From assembly GCA_947034885.2 (NCBI GenBank), contig OX344751.2, positions 46,591,082-46,655,081 on the forward strand: a stretch of 64,000 nucleotides of DNA, in the 5' to 3' direction. Position 1 is the stretch's first letter, and each line of letters begins with the position of its first letter. The position numbers and the translations under genes were made by a program. This document shows positions 11,490 through 23,599 of the stretch, piece by piece. Source of the stretch: Thuidium tamariscinum. Its lineage: Eukaryota > Streptophyta > Bryopsida > Hypnales > Thuidiaceae. Below the pieces are notes generated by a model that saw only the letters and a program-made list of their open reading frames with translations, ran no database searches and was not told the origin of the DNA.

Positions 11490-12396
11490 GGACAACTACA
11501 ATAGTTTTTTTCTAGCTACATTGCAATAGTTGGCATCGATGACTTGGTAGGTAGCTCTTTCATGTAGGCAAGCCAAGTTGGTGAGATTCAACTTCACTGC
11601 AAATGATTCTATTTTTTCATGCTCTATGATTCTCATTTATAACAAACTTCAAAGCTTTCTTCACCTTGAAAATGAAGTGCCTTCTACTAAGGTGTTTTTT
11701 TGTTTTGTATTCTTACATATTTGTTATCTTGCAAAAACATTTGTCATTGTATGTTCAATGTTTGAGGTAAATTTTCTTCCTTTGTGATCTAGTTCTATTC
11801 ATTTGCATAGAACTTCTTTAGCAATGTTTGTATGTTTTTGGATGGCATGAAGCTTTACTTTGGCATTGGAGGGGATTTTGGATGGATACAAGTGAATGTT
11901 TAGAAATTATTTGGTATTACCAAATATAGTAGTTTGTTTCTTACCATGCCTAGTGTTTGCAACTTGTGGTGGTGGGCCTAAATTGTAGTTATTGTCTACT
12001 AATGAGGTATTGAAATTCTCAAATGTTTTGCCAAAACAAAAAGAAGTTGGTATTCAATGCCTCAAATTTAATGTTCACCAAAATCAGTATGTTGTTCAAC
12101 AAAAAAAATATGGTGCTAGAACAAACAAAATTGGTTTTAAAAGCAAAAATTATATGTTGTTTTCATTCCTTCCTTAAATTTATTCATTTTGACATTAGAG
12201 GGGCTTTAGGTAGGTGAATATGTAGGTTGAAATAGAAGGTGATGATAGGATTGGGGATAGGATATGCTTAAGCAAATTTAAAAAGATAATTTTCATTACC
12301 TCACATTTCTACATTGCAAATCCAAGTCATTGTAGCTAATGAATTCACCAAAATGAACGTTCATATTCACACAAATTTGCTAGCTTTCTTCCACAT
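11490..12396. other. AT-rich interval without recognised genes
   Basis: Several open frames of 60-70 codons occur, but their composition is that of random AT-rich DNA and no motif was recognised. Confidence 0.45.
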
Positions 12397-12720
12397 GTTC
12401 ACTAGTAGAAACGCAATGACCAAATTAACAAAAAACTAACAAATTTTTGTTGAAATGGGTATTGGATCATCCGTTTTTATAGTTTTTTGTTGATTCTAGT
12501 ACACATTGACAAAATCAACACTTCATTTTTGTTGATTTGGATATTGTAACTCTAAAGTAACAAAAAATTTAACATTTTTTTGTTCATTTTGACTTATAAA
12601 GAATCTAAAATAAGTTTTTGACATTTGAAAAATGTTTAATTCACCACAGTTAGTATTCTTTGTAGAATGTTTTTTTTAAGAATTTAATCTTGCACAATTC
12701 AGTATTTTAAGAAATTAGCA

Positions 12721-13055
12721 GACTTTAGAGGTCATTTAGGCATAGTAAAAAAAAATTTCAAAAAACTTCAAACTAAAAAAATTGTGAAATTAATCTAAAT
12801 TTCATCTCCAAAAATCTTTTAGCAATTCCGAGTCTTCAATCAAAAGTTATGATGAAAATTCAGAGAGGGGGTGTAGTGAATATTTTTTTGACATTTTTAA
12901 ACATCCTCTCTGAAATTTATTCATAACTTTTGATTAAAGACTTAAAATTGCAAATGGATTTTTGGATATGAAATTTAGTTTAATTTCACAACTATTTCTT
13001 GTTCAAAGTTTTTTGAAAAAAGTTGTTTTACTATGCCTAAATGGCCTCTAAAGTT
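12721..13055. repeat. Foldback (two ~150-bp inverted arms) inside the CACTA element
   Basis: Arm 1 at 12721-12870 runs from GACTTTAGAGG to TTCAGAGAGGGG. Arm 2 at about 12904-13055 runs from CCTCTCTGAAATTT to GGCCTCTAAAGTTTG. They pair over almost their whole length around a loop of about 30 bases. It may be an independent foldback MITE nested in the CACTA element. Confidence 0.75.
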
Positions 13056-13139
13056 TGATGAGCTAACAAATTTGTTGGAAAACAATGAAAGAAGTAAATA
13101 AATTAAACTCTACACATAGTCAAGACACATAAATTTTAG

Positions 13140-13200
13140 TATGTTGTAGTAGTTAGAGTCCTTAGAGTGGCATCCAAAAGGTCTAAGATTCAAACCTTGG
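13140..13200 (+). repeat. tRNA-like block, possible SINE head
   Basis: TAGTAGTTAGAGTCC resembles a pol III A box, and AGATTCAAACC about 40 bases later resembles a B box. The spacing fits a tRNA-derived SINE. I could not fold a complete cloverleaf, so it is not called a tRNA gene. Confidence 0.35.
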
Positions 13201-13473
13201 TGGCCGCATGTCTATGTGGAGAGGTGACCTATGTGGCCATTTTGATGATGTGGCACTTGCAACGTGGCCATTTTAGTATTGGTGGTTGAATGTCATTCAA
13301 AATTTTTTATTTTTTATAATTGATTTTGACCAAATCAACAAAAAAAATCAACAAAAAAGTCAATACTTTTTTGTTAAAAAGTACCCAAATTAACACGTCC
13401 AAATCAATAAAAAAATCAACACTTTTATGTTAAATTTTTGTTAATTTTGTCACTGAATTTTCTAGTAGTGGTT

Positions 13474-14452
13474 GGTTCTATTCACCAAAGCACCATTAGC
13501 TGTAGTACTTGGGGCACCTTGAAGAATACAAGGCCAATTACATAATTACTAGAAAACTATTTCAAACATCTTTGTAAATTGCCACCCTTTAATTCTATTC
13601 CAGATCACACTAGTTGCCATTTGAACTAGAGACACACAATTCATATCACCTTTCTATGAAAAAATAATGAAAAAAAAACCCTAAATATATGCAGTAGATA
13701 TGTACTTGAACTATGGAATCATCTTGCTCTAAGCCTATTCCCATCATGCCATTCATCCTCAAAATTGAAAGTTTGTTTATGAGTAGTAGACTAGTAACAT
13801 CACATCCCTGAATTATTCGAAAAATTGATTCACCATTTTTCGAATAATTCAAAGCTCTTCATGTACCTCCAAAAGATGTTATAGTTTTATTTGGAGCTCT
13901 ACCTAAATATTTTTGAAGATGTAAGAGCTTGGTTCAATTTCAATAGTTGTTGGTATTTACTTTGGAGTACAATAGACAAATCTAATGGGGTAGTTATAAA
14001 GAAATTTTAAGATTCCTTGCAAAGTTTATATAGAATAGGCCTTCAGTTTTAATAGCTAAAGATGCCAATGAATACCAATGAATACCAATGTAGGTGTACA
14101 TTTTTTTACATATTAACTTTTCTAGATCTCCTTGCAATACAAGGCGTCTTTGCTTATTTACAAATTCTTATATGTTCACTAGAACCTGAGTAGAGAATGA
14201 TCAATTGTAAATCTAAGAAGGAAAGACATGGAATTGTTGAAAAGTACAGTACATTGTCTTTTAATAATGCAATGCAATAACTACAATCAACTATAACACA
14301 AAATAATTATTTGTATCTTACTTGTACACAATCTAGCACATTTAACAATCCGCTTATTTAAGATAAGGAGCCTTGCAATCTAGATAACTCTTTTGCCTTA
14401 ATTATATGCATTTTATGCATTATTTTCAATCCTTGAAGTCAAATGGCAGTTA
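13474..14452. other. AT-rich interval without recognised genes
   Basis: Nothing supported. A small duplication of TGAATACCAA lies near 14069-14090. Confidence 0.45.
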
Positions 14453-14456
14453 TTAA

Positions 14457-15403
14457 TCCCTAAAGGACCAAACTATGTTTTTTTTGGCAACATAGCAATT
14501 CTAGGCAGCTAACTATGAATGAAGTTTTTATTTTTCTCCTTTGAATTTTTCACAAAACATGTGTCTAAGGGATATCTTTAAGGCCCAACAATTTTCTTAA
14601 CTTTTGAGTACATGGTTAAAAAGTTATTGCATGATATGTCAATTTCTTTGATCTTTGGGTAGTCTAGGCAGTTCAAAAAACTTATTTAAAAAACACTTTT
14701 TAAGAAAATAAAAACTTGAAATTAGTTTATAAGATTTTTGTCTAAATGGAAAGCTTTGAATCATTCCATTCTAATCAATGACTCAAAAGTTATGAGGAAT
14801 TTTAGTTTGGGATAGTGTGCAAGTAGCTATAGAATCTCTACTCTAAAAAAACATTTGAAATTTTTTATTTAATTCATTTTTTAATATTTTTGAAAAAAAA
14901 TTAAAACATTGGGTGAAGATAGTTTAGAAGAATATTAAAACCATTGGGATTGGCATTTTTCATTTCCATAAATAAATTGTTCACAACTTAGTATTTTGAA
15001 GCATTTTCTACTTCTTTCTACTTACTATTTTTTTCCTATATGTTGTACAATTACAAATGATTTGAAACTTTTTGAGCATATAACCAGCTTGCATTGAAAA
15101 ATGAATCCAAAGAGTAACCACCATTTTGAACATTTTTTCATACAAATGTGACCTTGTGAAGTGCAGTTGCCCAAGTTTTTACAGGGATAAAATAAGAATT
15201 TTTATCAATTTAAATGCTATAATCTTGCAATCTACCAGTTGAAATTTTTTGAAATTTTTTCTACATATTTGGAAACCACCTTAATACAAGATCTTGTGGT
15301 TACATGTCTCAAAAAATATTTTTTCTCTAAAATTTTGCACTAGTATTAGAAATCGCAGTTTTGGAGCATTTTTGGTGAAAACATAGTCAAAAACGTTTAG
15401 GGA
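14457..15403 (+). mobile_element. TTAA-flanked TIR element (family i), copy 1
   Basis: TTAA at 14453-14456 and at 15404-15407 bracket ends TCCCTAAAGG and complement-of TCCCTAAACG. It is related over its length to copies at 43096 and 51299: shared phrases include GGCAACATAGCAATT near the left end and GTGAAAACATAGTCAAAAAC near the right. TTAA duplication with CCC-type ends is the signature of the piggyBac superfamily, though other TTAA-specific groups exist. There is no coding capacity. Confidence 0.75.
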
Positions 15404-15407
15404 TTAA

Positions 15408-16287
15408 TACAGATGTAGTATAGTTTACAAATAAGAATTAAATATTAAACTAAATTATTATATTGAATATACAAATGCAATAGATGTCTAGAGGATTTAG
15501 GGTCGATAGTTTTGGCATGCATTACAAATGTCATCAAGGTCAGTTCATTTCAATGAACAAAACAACATAGTGAAGGTTCATTGCTAAAGATTCCACCAAA
15601 ACATTGTTTTTGCTTCATTTCTTTTGAAGCATGTCACTTTAGGATGTTTATCTACAATCAAATACCTTCCTTCTAGGTTCAAGCCTACTAATTCAAGCAT
15701 AAGTTGTATGTTCTAATGGATCAACAATGATAGATATCCTCAAAAACAACAAATTACCTTGTTTAGATCATCCAAAAGTAGTTTGTCATTTATAAGGATA
15801 CCTAATTCCATTGATGAGATGACAACTTTGTCAAGAGTCTTTCAAATTAAATATCTTCACTAAATCCTAAACCATTCCTTTCAACAATTGTCAAACTTGG
15901 AACATATCATAATGAAATTAGTAACAGTGTAGATGCATTAGCAGAGAGAATTATGTGATAAAAAAGAAAAAGTAAATAGGAGTTCCTTGAAACGAGTTAT
16001 GAAACATGTTGTTCTAATGTCCGTTGTATGAACCATTCATTCAAACTCTAGATAAACATGAAGATTAATTGCTTTCAAGGTTTGTTAGAGCACTACTTCC
16101 ATTGGTGCCTAGACTTTCAAACAATCATAATTTGTCATTGATTTGAGTGCTATTTTAAAGCATGAAGAGGCTTTGGAACTTCACTTTCTTCATCAACTTC
16201 ACATAAGCATCCCTTATTTGGTGGAGCGAGGACAAATTCATTGGAGAGTTGTCATCTCTTTCTATTCTAGTTCTACTTTTCATTCTA
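15408..16287. other. AT-rich interval without recognised genes
   Basis: No motif, repeat end or plausible coding frame was recognised. Confidence 0.45.
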
Positions 16288-16291
16288 AACT

Positions 16292-16997
16292 GGGTGATTG
16301 CAAGAAACACTTGTCCTTTTTTTTGTCCCCTTAACCTCCAACAAGTAGTTTTTTGTTCATAACTTTTGCATCTTTTGTCCTTTGGGCTTGAAATTTGAAA
16401 TGAAGGTGCACACAAAAGTTTTATAAACTAAGTAATTTTTTCAATTAAAAAAAAGAGTTTACTATTTTTAACCTACCCAAAATTAGGTGTCTAGTGTCTA
16501 CCTTGGCCATTTGGGGGATTTTTAGTCCTATTTTTAATCTAAAAATCCGAATTTGAAGCCATAAATTGGACAAGTTGGAGGTCTATTAACATTACAAGAA
16601 TTGTCAATGAGTTTTTATGAAAATAGCAACATCTTTGTTGCACACATGGGATCAAAGTAACCTTTCTTTGCTCAAAGGCTTTGAAGAGGGAAAAAATTTC
16701 TTAGAGGAATTTTTTATTGCAATGTGAACACAATCTTGTCCAAAAAAATAAATTTTTTTGAAATAATTTTTTGAATTACTAAAACTAAAAAGGTTCACAA
16801 CCCCTTTTTCTACTATTTTTTGCTACCAGTGACTTCAATAGTACTTTGTAGCAATCTAAAGGACTACATACTACTAATTGACAATCTAGATCTACAGTTA
16901 AAGTTTGCAAGCGCAGTGCTAATGCACTATACAGCCAGTCCTATGGCTAAAACTGTGTTTTTGAGCCTAAAACATGAAGTGTTTCTTACAATCACCC
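16292..16997. mobile_element. TIR element with 4-bp TSD (family ii), copy A
   Basis: Ends are GGGTGATTGCAAGAAACAC and the complement of GGGTGATTGTAAGAAACAC. AACT flanks it on both sides (16288-16291 and 16998-17001). The interior is AT-rich and shares phrases with copies B and C (for example TTTTTAGTCCTATTTTT here for the TTTTTAGTACTAAGG in B). Short open frames inside are incidental. Confidence 0.8.
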
Positions 16998-17001
16998 AAC
17001 T

Positions 17002-20000
17002 ACAAAAATAAACACAAGGTCATAAATAAGCAAGCTTCACGTTGGATGGTTGGGTATAAACCAAATAGCAAAAACAATTAGCAAGGAATTCATGAAGAAG
17101 TGAGGGCACATTCAATTAGTACAATTGAAATGACAAAAACATAAATGAATCCAAATGAATTCATACACTAACAGAATTAGTTCAATAATCAAAATATAAC
17201 AATCTATTAATAATAAGTATATAACTAATAATTTCTAAATAAAATAAAACATAGTAATGCTAGAGGGAGGAAATCTAGCTTTTGGAAAAGGTATGGAAAA
17301 TAAAGTTCTAAAATATCATATAGATAGGACCAAATTATAGAATTACTTGGATCACACTTCTTCAGACGAAGAGTCCCCTAACTAATTCAATAACATGAAA
17401 TCCATTCATGCAAATACCAAATGAGAAAACTACTATTTGGCACAAGGGAACTTACAAAGGTGTGAATTCAATTATCTTCTCTTCTAATTGTCATACAGAC
17501 ATAGCAAGTCTAAATGTACATGAACTTGCTAACTCACTTATCAAATAGACATGAGCTTACAACCATTGGTCCATTATGCCATGTAATTAACTATTTAAAT
17601 GACTATTCCTTGAATCAAGATGTCTCAATTAAATTTGAATAGTTGTTAATCTCTTCAAAGGAGTTGACTTTAGATTAAACACCATTGATCTATGACAGAT
17701 CTTGATAAGACCTTCTAAATGTTGCATTATGAGATGATGGAGATTTGTACTCCAAATTGGAAGTAATGAAAGACCACATGCCAATGGAAATTTCCATGAC
17801 CATACAAAAATCATATCAACCACACCACCTAAATCTTAGATAAAGGCATAAAGCATTCCAAAACAATCTCCACATGTAAGCCGCAAAACCATCTCCCACA
17901 TGTATACTACCTAAGAGCTCTCGTACTTCAACCATACACTTATGACAAAAACCTTCATAACAATAAACCATACATACCAACTTCACACCACCGCAAGCAT
18001 GTGCACACAAGTGGAATGATTGAGTGACAACAAGAGAAAAATAATTTATAAATCCTAAAATCCTAAACTAGGTCTTGTTTTGTGCAAGGGGGAGAGTGAA
18101 ACAAGGAAACATAGGAGAGAAGCATAAATCTTAAATTCCTAAATTCCTAAACCTTTGAATGAAACCAAAACTAGAATTGTATGCCAAATGGAGTTTTCAA
18201 ATCCACTACTCTATGCTAGGATGAAACTAATCCCCTTGTTCCTTTGGTCCTTTGGTGTTTTTTATTTTTAATGCATGATAAAATTTGCAAATTTTGAATT
18301 GATATTTGTAATTGAAGGCCCCAATTAGTTAGGAGGGATATATAAGGTAAATGAATTAAGTATAAAATAGAGAGCTTTTTTTACTTGCACCCCTAGGATG
18401 ATTTGGAAGGGCCAAGTAAAGGGGCCAATTCATCCTAACCCTACTCTAATGTCTTAATTCTATAAAGACAAGCTCATCACTATAGAAATCATCCTTTTTA
18501 AAATAGAGTAAATCATCAACTTAAAAAAATTCCAAAGTATTGATTGGAAAACAAACTACTTGCAAAACTTCTCCCATTTTGCACAATATTCCACTAATGA
18601 ACAATTCATTAGAAAAGAATTGGGGTCTCAATTTGTCTGGTACTTTTGGCTTAGAAATTAATTTTTTGGTTTGAATAAAAGGCAAAAATTCATTTTAGAG
18701 TTTGTTGTCACATGTTTCTATCAAAGTTGTAATCCAATGGATGTTTGTTATACAAATTGAGTTGGCAACAATGCACTCATGCTTGGCCTATGTGGCAACA
18801 TGTGTGTATTCCTATCATTGATAAATAGAGTTTCTATTGGTACTTTAATGCTTCAAACAATGAAGATGCTCAATTGAATAGTATATTATCACTATTGGGG
18901 TGACTATTTCCATGTGAAAAGTTCCATCAAGCAATACAATTGTTGGCATCAATGCTTATTTTATAAGACCGAAGGGACATGCAAATGATGCCATTGTTCT
19001 TTGTTGTTCTTCAATGACTACTGCTATTGGTAGGTAGTAGTAGTGACACCTCCAAAATCCAATGTCATCACCTAATGTTCCAGGTTGTAATTTTAATTTC
19101 TAGAATATCTTTTGTAATATTATCCAATTTTGAAAAAAGCATTCAATATTACATAATTGTCAAATAGTTGTGTTATTTGGGACTTTCAATAGGTTTTGTA
19201 TGCATCAATTCAAATGGACTATTGTTTCGTAGAGCATGTATACCAAATGAACAATTAAGGTAGTCGGCTCTGTAATGGAGCATCTAAGGGCTGGTCCCTT
19301 TTTTTCATGTATTTACTTGAATGGAAATATTTTTAGTTCATTTTTCAGAGAAAGAGAAATTGAAGAGGAATCTAACACAAGTGGTTTCATAATTTTTGAC
19401 GCATTTTTGAATTAGTTATGAGTTTTCAAAGGAGATGTGCTGTAGGTCCCTATTTTATGTCTCTAGGTCTTCCATGAATGGTTCACTTGCAATTTCTAAA
19501 GAAAGATGGAAAAGCAAAGAGCATGATTGGCTCTCACTATTCCCAATGCATCTTTTCTTGATTCATTCAATGAATGTGGAGGTCCATTTAAGAACCACCA
19601 ATTGTCCATTTTATAGCGTTTTATAGGGTCCATTCTTAATGCCCGTTCCATTTTAGAGCTGACTACCTTACTAACACCATTGTTATCAAGGATACCTGTT
19701 TGAATAGGCCACATCAACCTTCACATTCCTTCCAACACATCCGGACTAAAAGCAACCCTACAACAACACACCATAATTGCCCTCTAAAGGTTCTGTACCA
19801 TTTGATCTTTAATGTCTGAGGAATGTCCTCCATTGATTTGCTTTACCGTATTGCTTGAATGTCTTCCCATGGGGCTGCAAGATATTCAAACAAGGTTAGA
19901 TCATGCAACAAATCGAATAGCCCAAGGCCAAAGACTATAGTTATGGCATACATTCTAGGCACTTCCAAACAATGGCACCTTTTCCAATCATTGGTATGGA

Positions 20001-20400
20001 GAGATGTTCACCTGCATATATAACGTCTTGTATACCAAATTCACACCAACCGCCAACTTCAAGATCATAGAACTCTGAGATCTCTGCAATATCAACAAAA
20101 CCTCCAATTATAAGAAATGTAGTTCTTATCATGAAATTATTAATTAGAAAATAGTAACAGAGCAATGTAAGATTTGCAATTAATTTAGTACCCCACACTT
20201 CATCATGTGAGTCTCAATCCTTTTTTGAATTTTTGCATATTTTTGCTTATAGCTTTGTACAGATATATCATTTACTAGAATTTAATAAATTTGGTCATTA
20301 AAGAAGGTTGTCTTTTTCTAGATTTCAGTATTACATTTGATAAATGAGAAGGTAATTGGATGAAACAGGGCCTCTGTTCATCGTCCAGAATATGGACGTC
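17002..20400. other. AT-rich interval without recognised genes
   Basis: Contains several open frames of 60-85 codons on both strands, but none shows a recognisable domain or coherent neighbours. Low-confidence relics of retroelements cannot be excluded. Confidence 0.4.
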
Positions 20401-21114
20401 GGAGCGCTTCAGGGTTAACAGGAAAGGTGGAGGAAGAACTGACCTTCATTACTACCATGTGCACTGAAAGATTCACTCTCCATCTGTGCAAACCAACACT
20501 TGCCAAAGGAATTTTTTGGAAGCTCAGAGAAATCAATCAAATTGAAAAGTAAGTTCATCAGCAAACCACTCCAATAAATCCCATTAGCACAACTCAATTT
20601 CCACCATCCATCAGGCCGATTACTCCTGTAACTACACAAAAATAAGGTCAAAAGCACGAGCCTCTACTGGATTAGTTCAACACAACTTAGCACATTGCTT
20701 TAATTCACGATCAAGTGACGACTTGAACATGCAAGTAACTTCATCTTCCACCCTCGCAACATGTCCTTCGGGAGCTCTTACTTAATTTACAAAAATCTCA
20801 GAAGTAGTATCGAACTAACCAAAAAAGAGACGAGAAAGGACTAGATAAGCTTCCAGAAGATTGCACAAAAACACCTCATCCCAATTGATCATTGCGTTGT
20901 GCTAATTCCACCTACGATAGGTTTGAAGCAGCTTTAGAACCACAAACTGCAACTTGTAATTCAGATTCAAACAATCATCGACTACCTCAGGCCCCAAGTA
21001 TACCCATGAGCCCACGAGAAGAGTTCGTGTCCTAACTCTTCCGATTACAATGATACAAGCACACTAAAGTGCAATATCAACATCGCTTGATTTGAAAGCT
21101 ATTCAGCATAAAGG
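20401..21114. other. Moderate-GC interval downstream of the helicase pseudogene
   Basis: Composition is less AT-rich than the flanks. It probably holds further eroded exons or introns of the pseudogene (a minus frame at 20415-20657 includes PDGWWKLSCANGIYW), but no homology could be followed. Confidence 0.35.
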
Positions 21115-22629
21115 GGAAGAATCAAGGTAGTATGAACAGATTGCAAACTGGCTTTCCGGTGTCTTTTTATCCAATTATCAAAAACCATTGCCTGTTACGT
21201 TGCCCATGCTTGACAGCATCAAGTGCTTGCAATGGATGTCGCGCATCAGAGTTATCTACTTCCTACTTCTGCTTGCACTTTCGTAAAGCACTTAATAAGC
21301 TGTTGGAAGGTTCAAGATACAATATACCTATAGACAAGAATAGGCTCATATTCCAAGAGATTTTTCAAAATACGGATGGTCCACTTCGACCTCAAAGATT
21401 GATCAAGCGATCAGCAATCCCCCGCAATTCGGAAATTAGTTCATTTGGGAAGAGTCTTACAACGGGAAGAAAAACAAAAGAAAACCCACCACCACCAGCA
21501 GGTATACTTTTCATAGTGGTACCCTACCTTCAGCCACGGGACGTCAATACCTCACAGCAATTCTGCATTTGAAAACATGAACTCCATCACTGTAACCGTA
21601 TATCTGCCAAAGAGTTTGAGACACAAGTGTTTCAATTACATGAGCGCAGTCATCATTAAGTAGATGGACCTCGACAATAATCAAAAGCTTCATAGTGTAC
21701 ATAGCCAGTGCCATATCGCGACTCTTACGGATAATCACGTCCCACTTCTCCGGTGGTCACAAATCATTTGTAAAATACACCCGAGATCTCACTACAGTTT
21801 TTTAGGTCTATAAAAATCTCAATAACTAAGTCTTCTGCGATCTTTTGAGAAAACAAAAGAGCAAATGAATCCATTCATTATTGTCTTCTAAATCAACAAG
21901 CTCAATATAACCCAGCAACGATCAAGTTACTAGAATTGAAAAAACATGATCCAAGCTTGCAAATTATAGATCATACACCAATACACCAAAGCAAAATTCC
22001 GAAATGAAACAAAAATGAAAATGGTCACAATACCGGCCCTCTGCTTCACCGGAGTTGCTCGAAGCTCACGTGTAGACAATTTCACGTCCCCGGTTAGCTC
22101 TTTCACGACAACACCTAAGGATTGCAGCCTGCAACTAAATGCTTGTGTCATCTTGATCAGCTGAGACACAACACCAACAGGATACTTTAGATTGGACGTC
22201 ACAAGTAATTAAGGTCGGATATACAGATTCAGCCCCGGATCCAACCCCAAATGTGAACACAACCAATCATCTGCTTGTCCGCCGATCATTAATCCTATAA
22301 TTGAAGTACAAGAAACTGAAAGGTGTAATCTGTATTTACCATTAGAGCATGATTTACCTTCATGGAAGCTACGTATCCAATCTTGAATTCGTTCTTTTGC
22401 AGCACGCCATACTTTCAGATTCTGTGCAATCTGTTCAACAAGTTTCACACAAGTAAGTCAAACACAAATATGTATCATTGAAAGACACAATAAAATAACT
22501 TGAAGTCTCCAAACTTGGAGGAAGTTCAACTTGTTCAAGATACAACTCGGACAATTCCAGCAGATATACCTCAGGAAGTATTGCGATCATAGCAATATTT
22601 GTTTTACCAGCACCACTTGGAGCACAAAC

Positions 22630-22861
22630 CTGTTCAGACGAGCATTTCAGACTATTTGTAAAAGAGCCATGCGCGGTAGGGTCAGTCTTTCGTGTACACG
22701 AGAACAGAGATAAAAAAAAGCCACAGTAATGCATGTTTGGAAAAAACAATGACGTGAAGGACAATAGTAAACATCAATGCAATGAGTCACTTCACTAAAT
22801 TCAAACACCCAAAGAAAAGTTCAAAATTCAATTACCGTATGTAGGAGTAAAGAATACTCAC
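22630..22861 (-). other. Retained GT-AG intron before the Walker A exon
   Basis: Donor GTGAGT follows AACTTACTT; acceptor AACAG precedes GTTTGTGCTCC. The intron falls between NENL and VCAPSGAGKT. Length is 232 bp. Confidence 0.65.
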
Positions 22862-22987
22862 AAGTAAGTTCTAATTATTGTTGTATGCTGTAGGAAAGAT
22901 GCGGCTTTGAATGCGATTGAGCGTCTCATATACTTCAAATGCAAATTCTGCAAAGTCTGGTAACTCTAATATTTTGATCTGATCAAT

Positions 22988-23088
22988 CTAAAATGGGATA
23001 GTCCAGGATAAAAGTCTTCAATTCCTAACACATATCTATTGGAGGAATCAAACAAACTTAACTACTGAGAATATGAGATGAAGTTTAC
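22988..23088 (-). other. Retained GT-AG intron in the helicase pseudogene
   Basis: The exon ends ...AATGAAAAGCAG and is followed by GTAAAC. The next exon begins after TTTTAG with ATTGATCAGATC. Length is 101 bp. Intact borders show this is a duplicated locus rather than a reverse-transcribed copy. Confidence 0.65.
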
Positions 23089-23599
23089 CTGCTTTTCATT
23101 AAGCTTCATTACAACAATGGGGGTGACTGGAACTCGAACTTCCTTAAGAACCTTCCGAATTGAGCGTGGTGATAGAGTTGTTCCAATCAACAGCGTATCA
23201 TCCCCTTTTACCAACTACTGTAGGTTGTCGATCACACCACTGCCTTTTTGACTAGCTTGAACCAAAGCATAGAAACCTCCTAATCCCAATAACCAATCGA
23301 CCTCCGCATCACCATCTCAATTGGCAAGTCGTTCAACTTGCTTCTTCTCTTCTTTTCTGCGGAGGTTGTCCAGTTGTTTGTCTAGACCGGAATGGACTCA
23401 CCTGTTGAACCAGAACTTCCTGATTCAGTCATTGGTATAGATTATCTTCTTCTTTAACTTTCCTTCAGAATATTTGTATGTTCTGAAGGAAATTCACGCT
23501 ATCAGCAAAGAAAGAATAGGACAATATTTATAGTTAATGGAAATCCATTGGTATGACCACCGTTTCCTGTGACTGTTGATATTTCACCCAACTATTCTC

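Larger units (their letters stand above)
12400..13470. mobile_element. Non-autonomous CACTA-type element with perfect TSD
   Basis: Left end CACTAGTAGAAACGCAATGA and right end complementary to CACTACTAGAAAATTCAGTG. Both continue into GAC.AAATTAACAAAAA, so about 33 of 40 terminal positions agree. GTT at 12397-12399 and GTT at 13471-13473 form a 3-bp target duplication, the CACTA size. Subterminal regions are rich in TTTTGTT/AACAAAA. Inside are a large foldback and a tRNA-like block. There is no coding capacity. Confidence 0.85.
21115..23440 (-). pseudogene. Intron-retaining pseudogene of an ASCC3/DExH14-like Ski2-type RNA helicase (first helicase cassette)
   Basis: Minus-strand pieces appear in the family's order: LRRKEEKKQVERLAN (about 23385), KVLKEVRVP (about 23140), ELPDFAEFAFEVYETLNRIQ (22950), the Walker A exon VCAPSGAGKTNIAMIAILPE (22629-22570), QKNEFKIGYVASMK (ends 22358), VVVKELTGDVKLSTREL (about 22090), EKWDVIIRKSRD and LLIIVEVHLLNDD (21730-21650), and KDTGKPVCNL (about 21140). 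Introns with GT...AG ends remain at 22988-23088 and 22630-22861. Lesions include TAG in place of Glu in the NENL motif, TGA before KYGVLQKNEF, an extra base and a missing pair in MIVTTPEKWD, and the DEVH box changed to VEVH. In its living relatives the protein unwinds nucleic acid in ribosome-rescue or alkylation-repair complexes. This copy cannot encode it. Confidence 0.8.

Noticed and set aside
13140-13200. A functional tRNA gene
   Set aside because: Only box-like motifs are present; acceptor and anticodon stems could not be paired convincingly.
21132-21572. 146-codon plus frame in the helicase locus
   Set aside because: The opposite strand carries recognisable helicase motifs (KDTGK, EKWD), so this is antisense to the pseudogene.
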